Shown one piece after another: positions 39,538 through 39,984 of a stretch of 39,984 nt of DNA. A program made the position numbers and the translations under genes. The number at the start of each line of letters is the position of its first letter. Position 1 is the first letter of the stretch. Below the pieces are notes generated by a model. The model worked only from the letters and a program-made list of their open reading frames with translations, searched no databases and was not told the origin of the DNA. The stretch lies in assembly GCA_020852355.1 (NCBI GenBank), contig JADZBA010000179.1, positions 1 to 39,984 on the forward strand, read 5' to 3'. This DNA comes from Alphaproteobacteria bacterium (GTDB taxonomy: Bacteria > Pseudomonadota > Alphaproteobacteria > ATCC43930 > Allostellaceae).

Positions 39538-39984
39538 ACCCGGCGCGCGAAGGCGGCGGCGATCCACTCGCGCGCCGCCCGCACATGGGGTGCCGCCGCG
39601 TCTCCGGGGTGGCCGATCAACCAGGCCTCGCGCGCCAGGACAGCCGGCCGGCCGACGCGGATCAGGCCGGCGGTATCGTCGCCCACGAGATGCGGCAGCA
39701 GTGCGCGCACGGCGCCGGCCGCGGCCATGCGCGCCAGGGCCTCGAACCGGCTCGCCTTGTGCTCCACTCCACGGCGGCCCGCCGCACGCGCCGTCCATCG
39801 TGCTTCGGGCAGGTGGGCGCTCTGATGGTCGAGCCCCGCCCAGGGCAGCAGGTCGGGATCGCGGCCGACCGCCGCGTAGACCGCGTAGGGCACGTCGCCC
39901 AGACGCTGCGCGGAGGCCTGCGGCGGGTCGGGCCGCCCCAGGCGCACCGCGAGGTCCGCCTCGCGCCGGGCGAGGCTGAGGTTG
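39522..39984 (-). CDS. LysR-type transcriptional regulator, C-terminal substrate-binding part (5' end beyond the window)
   Basis: NLSLARREADLAVRLGRPDPPQASAQRLGDVPYAVYAA...FEALARMAAAGAVRALLPHLVGDDTAGLIRVG...EAWLIGHPGDAAAPHVRAAREWIAAAF*; open to the window edge. Confidence 0.88.
   Translation of the reverse strand, partial: NLSLARREADLAVRLGRPDPPQASAQRLGDVPYAVYAAVGRDPDLLPWAGLDHQSAHLPEARWTARAAGRRGVEHKASRFEALARMAAAGAVRALLPHLVGDDTAGLIRVGRPAVLAREAWLIGHPGDAAAPHVRAAREWIAAAFARRVQDAG

Overview
High-GC, alphaproteobacterial-looking chromosome window. A conserved housekeeping block (rplU-rpmA-obgE-proB-proA-nadD-rsfS-rlmH ... gpmI-envC-like-ctpA-rppH-metallopeptidase) is flanked and interrupted by three amine/peptide uptake-and-catabolism modules. 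(1) 2.8-12.9 kb: an orphan peptide-type SBP, M19 dipeptidase, CocE-type hydrolase, TetR regulator and a complete heterotetrameric sarcosine-oxidase-type operon (B-D-A-G). (2) 19.5-25.8 kb: a GNAT protein, a Pot-type ABC transporter and a GSA-aminomutase-like class III aminotransferase, inserted between rlmH and gpmI. (3) 31.3-39.2 kb: a Tat-signal flavin amine oxidase, a Dpp-type ABC transporter split into two convergent transcription units, and a DUF1028 protein. Module 3 is bordered by C-terminal remnants of two dead genes. A TumE/HVO_A0114-type toxin-antitoxin pair sits just upstream of rplU. The main non-obvious signals are: two near-identical palindromes that look like TetR operators linking the dipeptidase/CocE and sox promoters; a 22-bp palindrome overlapping the TumE start codon; an apparent ATA start codon for rsfS inside a degenerate ATGA overlap; related strong hairpins directly after both peptide-SBP genes; and the two gene remnants. 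No CRISPR array, rRNA, tRNA or IS element was recognised. Nothing here is clearly a wholly new system. All family calls come from reading translated motifs, with no database search.
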